Source of the DNA: Notospermus geniculatus
Lineage: Eukaryota; Nemertea; Pilidiophora; Heteronemertea; Lineidae
Assembly (NCBI GenBank): GCA_002633025.1
Contig: NMRB01000690.1
Span: 179,751 to 243,750 of the forward strand
Length of the DNA stretch: 64,000 nucleotides
Reading direction: 5' to 3'
Under the pieces are notes generated by a model. It searched no databases. It saw only the letters and a list, made by a program, of their open reading frames with translations, and had not been told where the DNA came from. A program made the position numbers and the translations under genes. This document shows positions 1-12,065 of the stretch, piece by piece; the stretch's first letter is position 1, and every line of letters starts with the position of its first letter.

Positions 1-3000
1 TCAATAGCTACACACACAGGATATGTGTGCATTCTCAAGAATGTACCGACAGTGCCATTCTGCCTCATCAATACCGTATTGGGGCAAAAAATAGATTCAG
101 GAAACTAATATCACACAAATTCCCAAGTGCAGGCAGTAATTGCTGTGCCGCAAGTAGATGGAACAATCGAACTTTCCCCAAGATAACAAATACACAACAA
201 AGATTTTCAAAACAAGTCCGCGCAGAAGCAACATTGTTTATTTCCCTGCGCATTTACATGTACCGGTATACGGAAATTATTAAACAATGGCTAACAAACA
301 ACACGAAGCTTTTATGTATAGCGCTTTCCACTGTAATACTGTCTCAAAGCGCTTCCCATCATTACTCCGGTCTCCTCAGAAACCTTGGAAACTCAAGGAA
401 CAGCCCATTCAGTGCATCACTTGATCTTTTTAGACCGAAGTACAAATCTCTCGTGGAAGGGTGACTCAGGTTCAGTAAACGAATGCTTGAAATGTGCCAG
501 GTGACCATTAGTACAGAACTGGAAGGAACGCTCCCTTTGGAAGCTCAGGACCAAACCTTTCAGTTTCACCTGCGGCTCGGTTCATGTAATCAAGGTGTGA
601 AATATAAGAAAAAAATTGGCAAATTGGTGATAAATCTGAAGGCTATGTGTGTATCTAAGATCTACCAAACAGTCCGCTGCTGTAAGATGAGACAAGGTAA
701 GTATCTCAAGGCTAGCTGTCGCTGAAGTATTAGAACGAAAAACCTGATCAAGGAAAGCGAAGAAATGGAGCGGAAATCTAACATATTAAGACAGCACATT
801 CAGCTGGGTTTTCTTTGATCTTTTTTCTTATATATATTCCATGTCTTCACATTCAAGGCTCTCGAGGGTCACCAAAATGTGAAGCTCAAACTGTTTTTCA
901 TTGTAAGAAGCTCAATAAGAACAGTTCATCGTAAAATCACCTTCTGGCACTGGTGTCGAAGTCAGGCGTCTTATTCCTTTATGGAGGGGAGGTTTCCAGA
1001 CACATTTCGTCTCTCACCATCTATTCAGCGAATTGAGATTTTCCCTAGATCAGTGACGCTACAGATGTGAAACTCAACACGCAGAGTTGGCTGGTTCCAT
1101 GTCACCCTGAGGCAACTGATGCCCTTTTTAAGAGATACATGTATTTGCATCATCAACATTTGATTGAACTTCGAATGCAACTCTGAAAATGAACTTACTG
1201 CACCAAAGAACAGAATGTAACCATTCCTGACTACTTATAGCTGATCTTACAGCTATTAGCTGGCTAGATGTATTGGCAATGAACTTCAGCCTAAGGCAGC
1301 TTGCTTGTTAGTAGATGCAATATTACATTATGCTAGAGGCTAAAGCAATAATCTACATCATGATTCTCCACCTTGTGGAAAAAACACAGATTTGTCTCTC
1401 CAAGACGAGTCATTGAATACCAAGCGAGACAAAACCCATAATCTCTCATTTACATGGCGAGGATTTTTGCTGTACTACACTTTTTGGTTGTATCCATAAA
1501 GCAGACTGCGAGCATCAGATTTCCAAACCCTGTCTGGTCGTTAGGTACTGCAAGATTCAAAGGAACAAGTTAAGATTGGCTTCCTCCACGAAGTACAGCT
1601 TTGACACCCCATTACTTGGTCCTGTTGGACCACTTCACAGGCTAATAGAGTCAAATTTCACTGGGACTAGAACAGCATCACCAAGTGACACGATGCCAGT
1701 TGGTTCACATGCTTTTCATCTACTTGGGCATCAAGAGTGGACTCCCAGGGGCACCAGAATCAACACTGATTTATATGAAATTCCGATTACATTCCTCCAG
1801 GTCAGACCAGACGTCAAGCTTCAAAGTATGTTCCCTAGGGGTCTTGGATCAACAGAGCAGAGATGAGGAGAACTCGTGGTTGGTGCAATCATAGAACTCA
1901 TTGGCATGTCCGGCTTCATCTCCTCCTGGCCAACAAGAGTACACTTGACAGAAATCCCCATCACTTCTCATTACAGGTTCATTCCTAAACATACAATCAA
2001 TGGTAAGTTGGATCAGGGATGCATACAGAATCAAGGAACATTTGGTCTCCAGGACCATCAAGCTAAGGTATGAGGCAATAATGAGATACTGCTGATCTAG
2101 GACCCATAACAAATGGTCCCTGAAATCAAGTGATGAATGGTCGGTCAGAGTGCCTGGAGGAAGCTCATCATGAGACAACCAAGTGTCTCCTTTTTCTAGT
2201 AGAGTGGTCAGGTCCATCTCGAAGACCATCAACAATCTCACTGGATGGGGAACCATTGCTTTAAGATCATAAACCAACCCTGAAATCATCAAATGGCATG
2301 AGTTGCTTTGGAAAGCTTGTCATGCAAGAGTCATTGAATTAGATTATTGAACAGATGGGGTGACCATTGTTGGTGGACAACAAATCATATGCATGCACAC
2401 ATTGGAAAGGTCAGCAAGAGCCACAAGAGATGGAGCATTCAAGTCCCAGATAAACCAATGCCGTACTGCTCAGCTCCTCCAGCATCCCTGAAGGTCTGAT
2501 ATACGCATGTACGTCAATTGTTACAATCCATCAGAGGTCGATAGTTGACTTACATGTAACTCGTGATGAAGTCCCAAGAGGATGGTGATAATGAGAGTGA
2601 TAACAAGTGCATTTTGGAAAGCTCTAGCTTTAGCTGGCTCCTGTAGGGTGGCTTTTACCATGCTAATAGCTAAACTGACTTAATAGCATCGTTTCAGTTT
2701 TGGAACTGGCATGACTGGGGCCTTGAGCAGTAGTTTTGTAGTAGGCAAATGCCATCCGTTCGACAACATACCATCTGTCAGTGTTAGCAAGGAAGCCACA
2801 ACAAAAGACGGAGAATACCATGGTATACCATATATGTTGGAAGGATTTTGTGTCATTGATAGCTACATCAATGTGTAGCGGAAGAGCAAAAGCTCAAAAT
2901 ATCACAAGAGATAGCATGACTTCTGTAACAATGATGTCATGCAATTACTATATTTGGCAAAGAAGTGTGCTTTTGTCAGCCATGTAACAACCATCTGCCA

Positions 3001-4718
3001 GGTTGTCAGGTAAGAGGCAGATGAGTTGGGCAGAAAAAGAATACGAAGCTTTGTGGAGGACTAATTATTCCTGGCTTGATTAGCATGGGATACTTGGTTC
3101 CAGTGCTAAGATGTCTCGCATCTCAAAGACTTGTCCGTGTCCACCGTCTTCAAAGACGAGATGAGGTATTCAGGGCCGATGATCGGACAGGAATATTATG
3201 CTCTTTGAAGCCACCACGGTTGGTAATGAGCAGCAGATCTAGTGTACAAAGATTGAAATAAAAGAAATTTGAGCTGGATGCCATCAAACACAATGATGGA
3301 GACATATTTGAGAATATTCTCACACATTGACAGATGATTTTGGTTCTTCACCACTGACTTGGATTTCATGGAAGAAAGTAGAGAAGGTGCATCATGAAGG
3401 ATACTGAAGGTCAGTCAAGCTGAAAATATTTGAACTAGCCCTTGTTTTTTCGCAATCTTGACCAAAATGGGCCTCCCACCATTAAGACCATTCGGAAATG
3501 TTGCTGGGAGTACCAAATGTTTGACTTGATAATGCAGGATGCTTGGTTCTGCTAGTTCTAGTTATCTCAGATTTACGTTTTGAGGTACCGGTCCAGTTTC
3601 TATTCAGGCAATCTCTCAGGATTAACCCTGATGCAAAACTAAGCTACAGCCTCTGAGGAAGAGCAGTGGATTATTAAGACTCATTAACAAAACCAATACT
3701 CACAAGAATGAATTCTTGCCACTCTCATCATACTCGTCAAAATGGTAATAATCAAATGAAACAACTGGGTAAATGGAAAATGAATGTAGAAGCAGACACA
3801 AGAGAATCAGCCGATAAATGCACACAAACGATGCAGAGGAGGACTTCTCCCAGTGTACGGAATTGATTTGCCCCCAGTCAAATGCATAATGAAAATGTAA
3901 ATCTCCATGCATAAGCTTACATATATCCTATCGGATAATGTATGTGCATAATCATAGACCCTGGACCTGGCATCTAACTTTGCTTCATAATGTCATCTGT
4001 CATCAAAATTGCCTATGTATGATTACGATGTACTTTTAACTGTGAGTTGAACAGGTGTCACAAACAAGGCCATGGAAAGGACACCTGTATATTCAGGCCT
4101 AGATGGTGGGAAAAAAGCACATTATCATGAGTGCAAACAAGTGCAATGTCAAAAACAAATTCATGGAAACAGATGTGATAAACCCACAGAGGTTGCTTGT
4201 AATTTCCGAAAGTTGGAAACCTGAACTTGCGTTTAGACAGGATTCCTACGTCAAAACAGTTTCACACATAGCCAAAATGGTCATTCCATAATCAAAACCC
4301 AACCAAACCTACCTTTATACAGCAGTTTCTATGTCAAAGTTTACACTGAATTCAGGAATAGAGTGCAAAGTTCCCTTTCCACAAACTATGAATGTGTTAC
4401 TCTACTCTCTCTACTGAAATGATTTGCAACAATCAAGGCAGACCTCTGCATTGATATGTGTACCATCCAATGAATTTCACTTCCAAATGTGGCACTGCAT
4501 GAATAATCCACTCAGTACCGAACTTTATGGTAGTAGATGTCCGCCCGACTTTACATTAAACTCCCCAGTGCAGTATGCATTATTCAATACAACACACACA
4601 TAAAAGCATACTCAAACCAGGATCGAGTCCATTCAAAGCATTTCCCATACACCGACCAACAATGGTAAATTAGCAATTAGAAATAGAACTCACCTGGTCA
4701 CTGTAATAATGCGTAAAG
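1..4718. other. Non-coding or unassigned left flank
   Basis: I find no exon pair I can support here. The stretch should lie within or beyond the RAPGEF2/6 gene, whose two recognisable exons lie further right on the minus strand, so missing downstream exons could be hidden here. The longest open stretch, minus 2292-1849 (147 codons), has no motif I recognise and no clear splice sites. Confidence 0.4.
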
Positions 4719-5012
4719 AAGGAGCCCGGTGGTGTAGTGGTTCGGGTCTCCGACTAGCGGTCAGAGGATCCCGGGTTCGAATCCCACTGGGCGTGAGACT
4801 TTGGGCAAGTCTCTTTACCTCACTGGCCTCTCTCCACCCAGGTGTATAAATGGGTACCGGTCGGAAATGCTCAATTGTAGCGCTGAATGAGCAGCTCATC
4901 TGAGTTCTACTGAAAGGTTTCAGCACAGACTGGGGTTAAAGTGTAAAGTCGGATGAGAACCTCTACCGTAGTTGATATCAGACTATAAACCCAAACTTTA
5001 ACTTTAACTTTT
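4719..5012 (+). mobile_element. tRNA-derived SINE
   Basis: The head, 4721-4790, folds like a tRNA. The 7-bp acceptor arms GCCCGGT and ACTGGGC pair with one G-U. It has an A-box-like TGGTGTAGTGG and a perfect B box GGTTCGAATCC. It is followed by the tRNA-unrelated body (GGGCAAGTCTCTTTACCTC, then GTGTATAAATGGGTACC), which is common in invertebrate SINEs, and by an ACTTTA-repeat tail at 4992-5012. The body and tail show this is a Pol III SINE rather than a working tRNA gene. The anticodon-loop position would read AGC. No clear target duplication was seen. Confidence 0.85.
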
Positions 5013-6727
5013 TAAGTAATTAAATGAAATCCGAATTTGTTGGTCTTTTTTGGGATAAAATCAAGCAGTACGAGATGGAAACTTTCCTGTGTAAAGACAG
5101 ACAACCACTAAATATCACCAATACAGGCCTTGATTATATGAAATGTGGTAGAAGTCATCAACTTCTTCATAGTCTGAGAAAGATGCACACTTGGACGAAT
5201 CAGGAATCATCTAACTTCTGTCCTGTCAGTACACAGAGCCCACACAGAAAAACCTTGTATCTTGGAGAAGATCGGCACTATGTACTACTAACACTACAAG
5301 CAAGTCTATTGAAATGCCAATATTTATGTTATGTACTTATAGATCAATACAGGGGGAGTCACCTCTGAATGGGGCCATTTCATGAATTCCAATCATTTTA
5401 ATGACAATGCCCAGGTGATAACAAGTTCTGTTATGCACGTTTCAGGCATGGCACCACAATTCACCCGATCAAAAAGTGTCTGATTACAATGCCAATTATG
5501 GGACTTAATTAACTTCTTCAGGTAAATGGCTGATTTATGATCTTATACCATTGACAACTTCGACCACTTGTCAAGCATTATATTGTATTAAAGGGACAAT
5601 GACCTCATCATACGTTGCGGCTGAGCGACTTCAATTTCTTGAACAAATAACCACATTTGTAAGGACCTACATCAAATTGAAGGGAAAAGGCAAAATATGA
5701 TGTCCAGCATCAAAGGGTTAACAACAGCAACAGGGACTACTACGATACTGAGAACTCGACCAAGTTCATGGGTACTCCTGTTCAATCCCCCAACCTCCCC
5801 AGGCCACAGCCATTACAGGATTTCTAATTATCCTAAAACAGCAATAAATGGAACATAAGCAGGATATCTTAGGCTTACAGCGTGTTTCTGTCATCCCATG
5901 GCACATCAAACCCCTCCATGGGGGCAACATGTCAGTATTGAGCAGGCAACATAGCCCCACTGGCTGGTGGTATAATTTGGAGGCTGCAATCCCAAGTGAC
6001 ATCACACCGACTTGTCGGTATTGCTGAATTTGGAATCGATGGAAACAGAGAAGGCAGGATTTGAAAGTCTGTTGTGGGTAAGTAAGCCAGGAAAACTGCA
6101 AACTACAAAAATAACATATTCATTTTAGAACAATTCGGACAAAATGAGCTTCATTCATGTTGACTGGCTTACGTATCTAAAGCTCAGAATTTCTCAGGAT
6201 CTGGCTTCCCCATAACATCACTGTACTCTCCGATGGGAAGATAATGACTGCATTCCTGATGAAGCTATCGAGTTGCTGAAGTCTCCACCATCCTACTTGC
6301 CGAGAGTGAAAGTCTGGTCTATTACTACACGTAGTACCACTCTCATGGGGCAAGAACGTAATTAGAAATACGGACAAGTAATCAATTTAAGAAGCCATCC
6401 ATTATAAGTTTGATGATGGCACTCAGCCACTTATCCTCTGGATGCCCCGTGGAACACATAAAGCTGAGACTAGGGAGGAATACCACAACTGACTGTTCTC
6501 AGATTGAAAATAACAGCATAATCTCCCTTTCTTAGAGAAACTCAAGCTAAGTTAATTGCCTCTATATTACAAGAAATGACTCAAACTGGGAATCAAACCC
6601 ATTATTTCAGACGTGTCAAATACTTTCACTGCACCACTCTGGCAACTGATTGCTGTCAGGGTGAAATGAGGCATGACAAAAGAAGCATTGGTCCAACTTC
6701 ATTGGTACTTCTTCACAACAGACTCTA
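5013..6727. other. No gene seen
   Basis: Only short chance open frames occur here (for example plus 5024-5368 and minus 6101-5766). None has a convincing acceptor-donor pair or recognisable protein similarity. Confidence 0.4.
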
Positions 6728-6857
6728 TGGGTCGTATTCATGAAGCGGTTCTATCGTTAGAACCGTCTCAGGCCGGTTCCAAGTAACGTGGTTGACCTTA
6801 CTTGGAACCGGCCTAAGACGGTTCTAACGATAGAACCGCTTTATGAATATGACCCCA
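6728..6857. mobile_element. MITE, near-complete palindrome, TA target site
   Basis: A 130-bp element. Its left half (TGGGTCGTATTCATGAAGCG onward, about 58 bp) is nearly the exact reverse complement of its right half. It is flanked by TA on both sides (6726-6727 and 6858-6859), the target duplication expected of Tc1/mariner-type MITEs. There is no coding capacity. A related terminus (TATTCATAAAAG) occurs in the fold-back at 20.84 kb. Confidence 0.85.
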
Positions 6858-8457
6858 TATGAAAAGACAATTGATGACAGCAAGATCATAACATCAAGTT
6901 AAAAGTTTTCAATCAACGATAGTCGCAGAACTTGGTCAATAATGAACCACAGGAGAGCTGAACTTCCATCACATATTGCCTGATCTGCAAAAAGAAAACA
7001 CAACAAAATGCAACTCACCGAATATTAGATCAACCTCTCGCAGAAATGACGGAGAGCAACACTGGATTATCCAACAGGACAAGACCTAGTCAAATATTTG
7101 CCTATCCCGAGCCGAACGCTTCATGCTGTCTAGCGCTCCCTACACGCAACATATGAAGCTGAACTAAAAATCAATGGTAATTCATACTTTATGACTGAAA
7201 CCGACAATGACATCAAGCTGAAACCTAGAAAATAGCGATGAAATAGGAGTTGCATAAAGTGTAGAATCATGTGGCTGATTTGCCTTCTCTGTGACAAATT
7301 CGATAAATTGAGCAAAACATCTAATTAACCCTCTGGAAGCTAATGTCAGTGCAGCTCCATCACTGCTGTCGTTCTCAAGGCGAATTCTGCTTTGATATTC
7401 TACCAAAAACAAGAGATGAAGTTACATCACGTTCATCTATTCTTCTCAGTCCGCAATTAGATATTGGGACTTGGGGACATCACATGACCACAGCTTTTAG
7501 AAATCCATACGAATTTCAAGCATGCTACTTATACCAAAATATGGGCCAAGTGGGAGTTCAGCAAAACTGGCGGATCAAATACATATTCCACTCTCTCACG
7601 AACTGAGAGGAGTGTTAACACATGGTGTAGTAGGCCTATGTATAGCTTCAGAGACATGTCGGCAACCAGCTAACACGAGGCAACCATCAACTTTCTGGAA
7701 TCTGAAAGATGGGAAGCAAACATTGCCATAATACTCACCGGCCACACGGACACAACAGAGAAGAATCCGAACATAGATGATAAAATGTGGCCCCATCCAT
7801 CCTACAAACTCTGCAGCTTCCGTTTAAAATCCACTATTCCATCAATGAGATTCTGAATGATACCTGGTTGAGCCGAAGGCTTGTTTGGCTAAAATGTCGA
7901 TGTAACATCTCACTAAGCAACATGTAACATCACACTCGGTATGAAGCGCAGAACTAGCAAGTAATGTTGTGATAAAAAGCCTTGGAGCAAAGATCAAGTT
8001 TTCCTATGTTTAACTCATAGGAAGTTCATTGGAGTCACCTGTAGGTTTTAAATATCTCAATATTTGCCCGTCTTCTTGGACAGGGAGAACTTTCAATTCA
8101 ACCTGCAGTTTCGTCTCCAAAACTGCGTTGCAAGTTTCTCAATCTCTGTATTACTTCTTCACCTCAAGGTAGCGTGTAAGAAGTGGGATGCTTAACCATT
8201 GGCCTACCTAATGGTTTTCCTATTGAAAATGTGTGAAGATGGAGATAAATGGCCTCACGTGAATATTCCAGACGTGATCAGAATCAGTGCAGCAAATTCC
8301 ATTCCCAAGTCAAAGTAACAAGAAAGGCTACTATCCGAGTCACACCTGAAGAACCCCCAGACGTTTTTATAGGGTTAAAGCAACTTGTCTTTCACGTCTT
8401 TTATTAGCACTTTTAAAAACATGCTATAACAATAAATACCATGAGTGATTTTCATAC
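6858..8457. other. No supported gene
   Basis: Minus-strand donor-like sites at 7012-7017 and 7733-7738 each follow a short open frame, but neither joins in phase to the RAPGEF exons and no family is recognised. I treat this as intron or spacer. Confidence 0.4.
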
Positions 8458-8518
8458 CTTTTCCAACAACCTTGATGAAATCAGCAAGGAGGGATTCATT
8501 TAGAATGTACTTTCTGAC
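8458..8518 (-). CDS. Candidate coding exon of unknown gene
   Basis: On the minus strand, a good acceptor (pyrimidine tract ending CCAACAG) is followed by a 61-bp segment open in one frame only, then a GTATGA donor. It would encode VRKYILNESLLADFIKVVGK, which has the composition of real protein. Its phase (0 in, 1 out) does not join directly to the RAPGEF exon at 9518-9601, so an unseen exon would be needed between them. I do not recognise the sequence. It may be an exon of the same gene or a chance open segment. Confidence 0.35.
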
Positions 8519-9517
8519 CTGTTGGAAGATATGAAACATTAGCTTGGGGAAAGCAATATTTATGTAACAAGAACTTGTGAAGGATTAGACTGGACTTGTC
8601 TTGACGGGCAGGTGAAGTGAGAAACCACTTCCTAGGCCTTACATCAGAGATCAAAGTCAGCAGGATGAAGCTAGCAGATACATTGGGTTAAAGAATCCAC
8701 TCAGCAGTGGGAAGTTTACGAAAAGTAGCACCTGGATGGACAAGGTTTATGCTAAAATAAACTCCAGGCGTCTCAGGGGAAGGAAAGTAAACTATCTGCA
8801 ATGAATCATGATTAGAAATTTCCTGATATATTGCATCAGAATAGTATATTTTCTGAGTGGTAGCGGCAACACAGCTGGTCGCCCCAAAACAAGCTGAAAA
8901 GAAGATGATCATTAAGGAAGAAGTCAAATCACATCTCTAAAACAGCTAATAGTGATTCATGGTCTGGGTTACTGTGTTCTCGACCTGGCTGATTTGTGTG
9001 TAATGGAAGTGCTAATGAGCCCAGTATGTGCCACCCACTCTCAGCAGGTGAACGATTACCTAAACCACAAACTGCCACTCTCAAAGTGAGTTCTATACTT
9101 CCTTACCTGAAGAAACATAAAACAATACCACAGCAAGGTCTTTTCAAGTAAAACAATTGGATTGGCAAACTTTCAATGCCGCAGGCAAAACCTGTGAGCA
9201 AGATGCCAAACAACACTGAATACAGCAGAGCTGCCACCTTTGGTTAACAGAAAGAACTACATGTAACACTCATGAGTTTGAAGCTGAAGTTTTATTGACA
9301 AGTTCTCTTACTCTCCTGCAGTTTCTGCTCCAGAGCAACAGACTATTTTCACACCCTGACAGATGATTTGTTTTTTTGTGAGATTTTTCAAAGACTCATC
9401 ATGAGTGGCAGGTAGAGTCACATGAGAAGGAGACTGAACACACTGATGCATCGGAATGGCCTTCATGGGGAGATGAGGCGTATGATTATGAACTTATCAT
9501 TGCAGAGGTTTACTTAC

Positions 9518-11912
9518 CAGCTTCGAGGCAGATACATGGAGTTATCAATGAAGACTGAACCTGACATCAGGATGTACCAGCACGTGTTCATTTCACCAGG
9601 GCTGCAAGACAGAAAAGAGACACTATCAATCATGCTGACATTCATACATACATGGTTTATACAGAATACACACACATCATCAAGCTAGATGTGCTTAGAC
9701 CCTTGGAAATTTCGGTCCATCCAAGTTAAGCGGCTCACCACAAGACTGCTGCATCTCTTTTCCTGCAATGAACCTGCTCCAACAGTAGCATTTGAACAAT
9801 AGCGATAAACACCGCAGCAGACGGTTTCCATTAAACATGACACAAAACAAATAACAGAGAGATTTGGTTTCATATATTGCCATTTAACAGACTCCACAGC
9901 AGCTGCCGACAGGAAGATTTATACACCACTTCAAAACAGGTGGTCCTTTTGCAATGGACATAAAGCCAAAAATTTTCCAATTTCAATAGACAATTTATTT
10001 TATGAATTATATGAAACAAAACAGAGATGAGTTATCATGGTGAAGATTGTTGCATCAAAGGACTTGGTTCAGCTGCTATTTGAACATGAAGATGAGAGCA
10101 CTTTGTAATGTAGGAGGAGAACGGTGTCCCCAGAAGACATCTACATTATTACCATTACCTATGCTTCCATGCTGACGTCTTCCTTTCATTAATGAGAGGG
10201 TCCATGGTGAAATGGAACCCCTCACATCACATTCTTCAGAGGTGACTGCACATGCCTCTGGTATCGAATTTGCACTCAAAGAATGTCAGGTCCGCATTTC
10301 AGGGAAAAACTGAGGCCAAGTTATGTTTGAATGCCGGTCCCAGGTCTCATGAGGTACCCTACTGCAATTCTGCATTTCCCTATTGTGGAACGTCAATCAA
10401 CGGACACCTTTCTTAGAAGTACATGTACACTGCTCTACTACGACACCTAAATTCAGTGCAAGTTGGCCATTTTATTGACCTCTGTAATCAGGAAACCTCT
10501 CAATTAAGGACAGTATTGGTCAGTCCCGATGGTGTCCTTAGTAAAGAGGTTCTACAGTGAGTCCAGTTTGCTGTGATGTTGCACTCTGCACCAAGATGAC
10601 ACACTGACTCATATAAACCCCCATGGGCATCCTCCAAGAACTCTGGGGTTAATGTTTACATCTTATGATTCACCTTCACTATTACAATTACATACATTCA
10701 TCTTGGTCTTAATAAAACATAATAAGAAGAGATAACTCATGACCTGATAATGAAACAAACTTTAAATGTCCTAATTTCATGATGTTCCATTCACAGAGAA
10801 CTAGGTCATTGATTTTTCTGACTAACAAAGTTGTCATGGAACTTTCCAACATTTCCGGTGCAAGCACAAAAGTGGCACCGGAAATAATTCAATTTTACAC
10901 TGAAGTCTCCAACTATCTTTGTAGTAGTGCGTGGCAGTTGTATTAACAGCACAGGATGTTTTTTGTTGATAGAAGCAATATGGCACATTCTTGAAACACT
11001 TCCCTCCTCAGATCCTGCCATTTGCTTGAAGGGACACCTGGTGTTGAAATCTGATAACTAAACATACCGGTAGTCATCCTTTGCATATCAGCACAGAATG
11101 AAAACTCTACAACAGTACATCTCATTTTGAAACACAAGACAAGAGAACAACGTAACCACAGGCCACAAGTACCAGTATAGCGAAAGGCTAGTGTCAGCGC
11201 TGCATGAAATTTGAATAAACGAGGCACCTGTCATTACAAGCCTTTTAAATGGGATTGTCACAGAATGTTGAAAGTACGGTACCGAACAAGTCACACAAGG
11301 GTTTTTATATTCTGAATTATACTTATATCATTAATACCGGCGTTGTAACCCTGTTGGATTTTTGCCGGAGGTATGGAGTCCACGACAGGCTACTGTCCAC
11401 CTGTGTGGGGTCTTTTACTTGCCCTGGCATAGACACGCAGGTACAAGGGACCACGGCTTTTAGTCCCATCCGACGGACCCTGCATTAATGTTTCACAACT
11501 TTTTTGTACATGCCTTCGCCCGGAGTCGAACCCGCGCCGACCCACTGCACAGTTTGGTAGTCAAGCGCGGTAACCACTCGACCACCGGGCTTAGACTAAC
11601 ATGAAGTGGGATCAATTTTCATGCAGTACCACATTAGATCAATTGTCATGACATATACAGAATTTTCTCAGAGTCACTGAGTTTTTACCAACAGTGCAGA
11701 TGAGGATTGTGCGAATACCTACTAGAGCACATTGTTTATAGGTTCATGATCTTCATACATGTATCAGACTTGGCAAATACCTACCTATACAACACATGGT
11801 TGGGTTCGTGATGTTCGTATCGCACATGACGACAAATTGCCCTCAATGCAGGCTCCCTCAGGGTTCTCAGTGCTTCAAGTCCATGCAGGAAACTGAAGAT
11901 GACATCCAACTC
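9518..11912 (-). CDS. RAPGEF2/6: Rap guanine nucleotide exchange factor 2/6 (PDZ-GEF), N-terminal exons
   Basis: Two consecutive coding exons of a gene that continues off the left edge. Exon A (11912-11785, 128 bp, after acceptor TTGATTTCAG, donor GTAGGTAT) gives ELDVIFSFLHGLEALRTLRE and then VRYEHHEPNHVLY. Exon B (9601-9518, 84 bp, after CTTGCAG, donor GTAAGTA) joins in phase and gives CWYILMSGSVFIDNSMYLPR. Joined, they match the first cyclic-nucleotide-binding-like domain of long RAPGEF2/RAPGEF6 forms (…YLHGMEIL…LRE…CWYILLSGSV…). That domain lies ahead of the second CNB, REM, PDZ, RA and CDC25 domains. The family activates Rap1/Rap2 at membranes and junctions without a strict cAMP requirement. 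The next expected segment (FGK…LEPSEM) was not found. The start codon was not found; the 5' end is probably near 16 kb. Confidence 0.8.
9602..11344. other. RAPGEF intron sequence, nothing further seen
   Basis: This lies between exons B and A of the RAPGEF2/6 gene, apart from the SINE that follows. Short minus-strand open frames at 10076-10279 and 10806-11227 have no splice support. Confidence 0.6.
11345..11591 (-). mobile_element. tRNA-derived SINE (second family), antisense copy
   Basis: Read on the minus strand it begins AGCCCGGTGGTCGAGTGG (A box) and has the B box GGTTCGACTCC. The body follows, with CAGGGTCCGTCGGATGGGAC and GGGCAAGTAAAAGACC, and ends near GGCAAAAATCC. Its body differs from that of the SINE at 4.7 kb, so this is a different family. 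It sits in the intron between RAPGEF exons A and B, in the same orientation as that gene. Confidence 0.8.
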
Positions 11913-11929
11913 CTGAAATCAAGCAAGAA

Positions 11930-12065
11930 ACAATGAAAATAATGTTCAATGTTCTAAGTTCTGAATGTTCTAGGCCTACCATACATGTACAAAATGTATT
12001 GTTCCATGTTCATTGTTCCAAATGTTCCATGTTCTATGTTACTAAAATGTTCCATGTTAGACTAA
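11930..12065. repeat. Degenerate GTTCCATGTT repeat
   Basis: About a dozen diverged copies of a 9-11 bp unit (ATGTTCTA, TGTTCCATG, ATGTTCCA) are packed into about 130 bp, directly upstream of RAPGEF exon A in transcript order. It looks like a decayed simple tandem array. Confidence 0.55.

Noticed and set aside
1849-2292. 147-codon minus-strand open frame
   Set aside because: No recognisable domain or splice signals, and overlapping open frames on the other strand; likely chance or decayed repeat.
4721-4790. tRNA-Ala-like gene (AGC loop)
   Set aside because: The tRNA fold continues into a SINE body and an ACTTTA-repeat tail; it is the promoter head of a retroposon.
7596-7796. Minus-strand exon-like segment with GTGAGTAT donor
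   Set aside because: Poor pyrimidine tract, and joining it to the RAPGEF exon would create a stop codon.
8688-8927. Minus-strand frame resembling a secreted peptide or the missing RAPGEF exon (CFGATSC)
   Set aside because: The acceptor at 8893 is good, but the phase does not join the preceding RAPGEF exon and the sequence does not match the expected FGK…LEPSEM segment.
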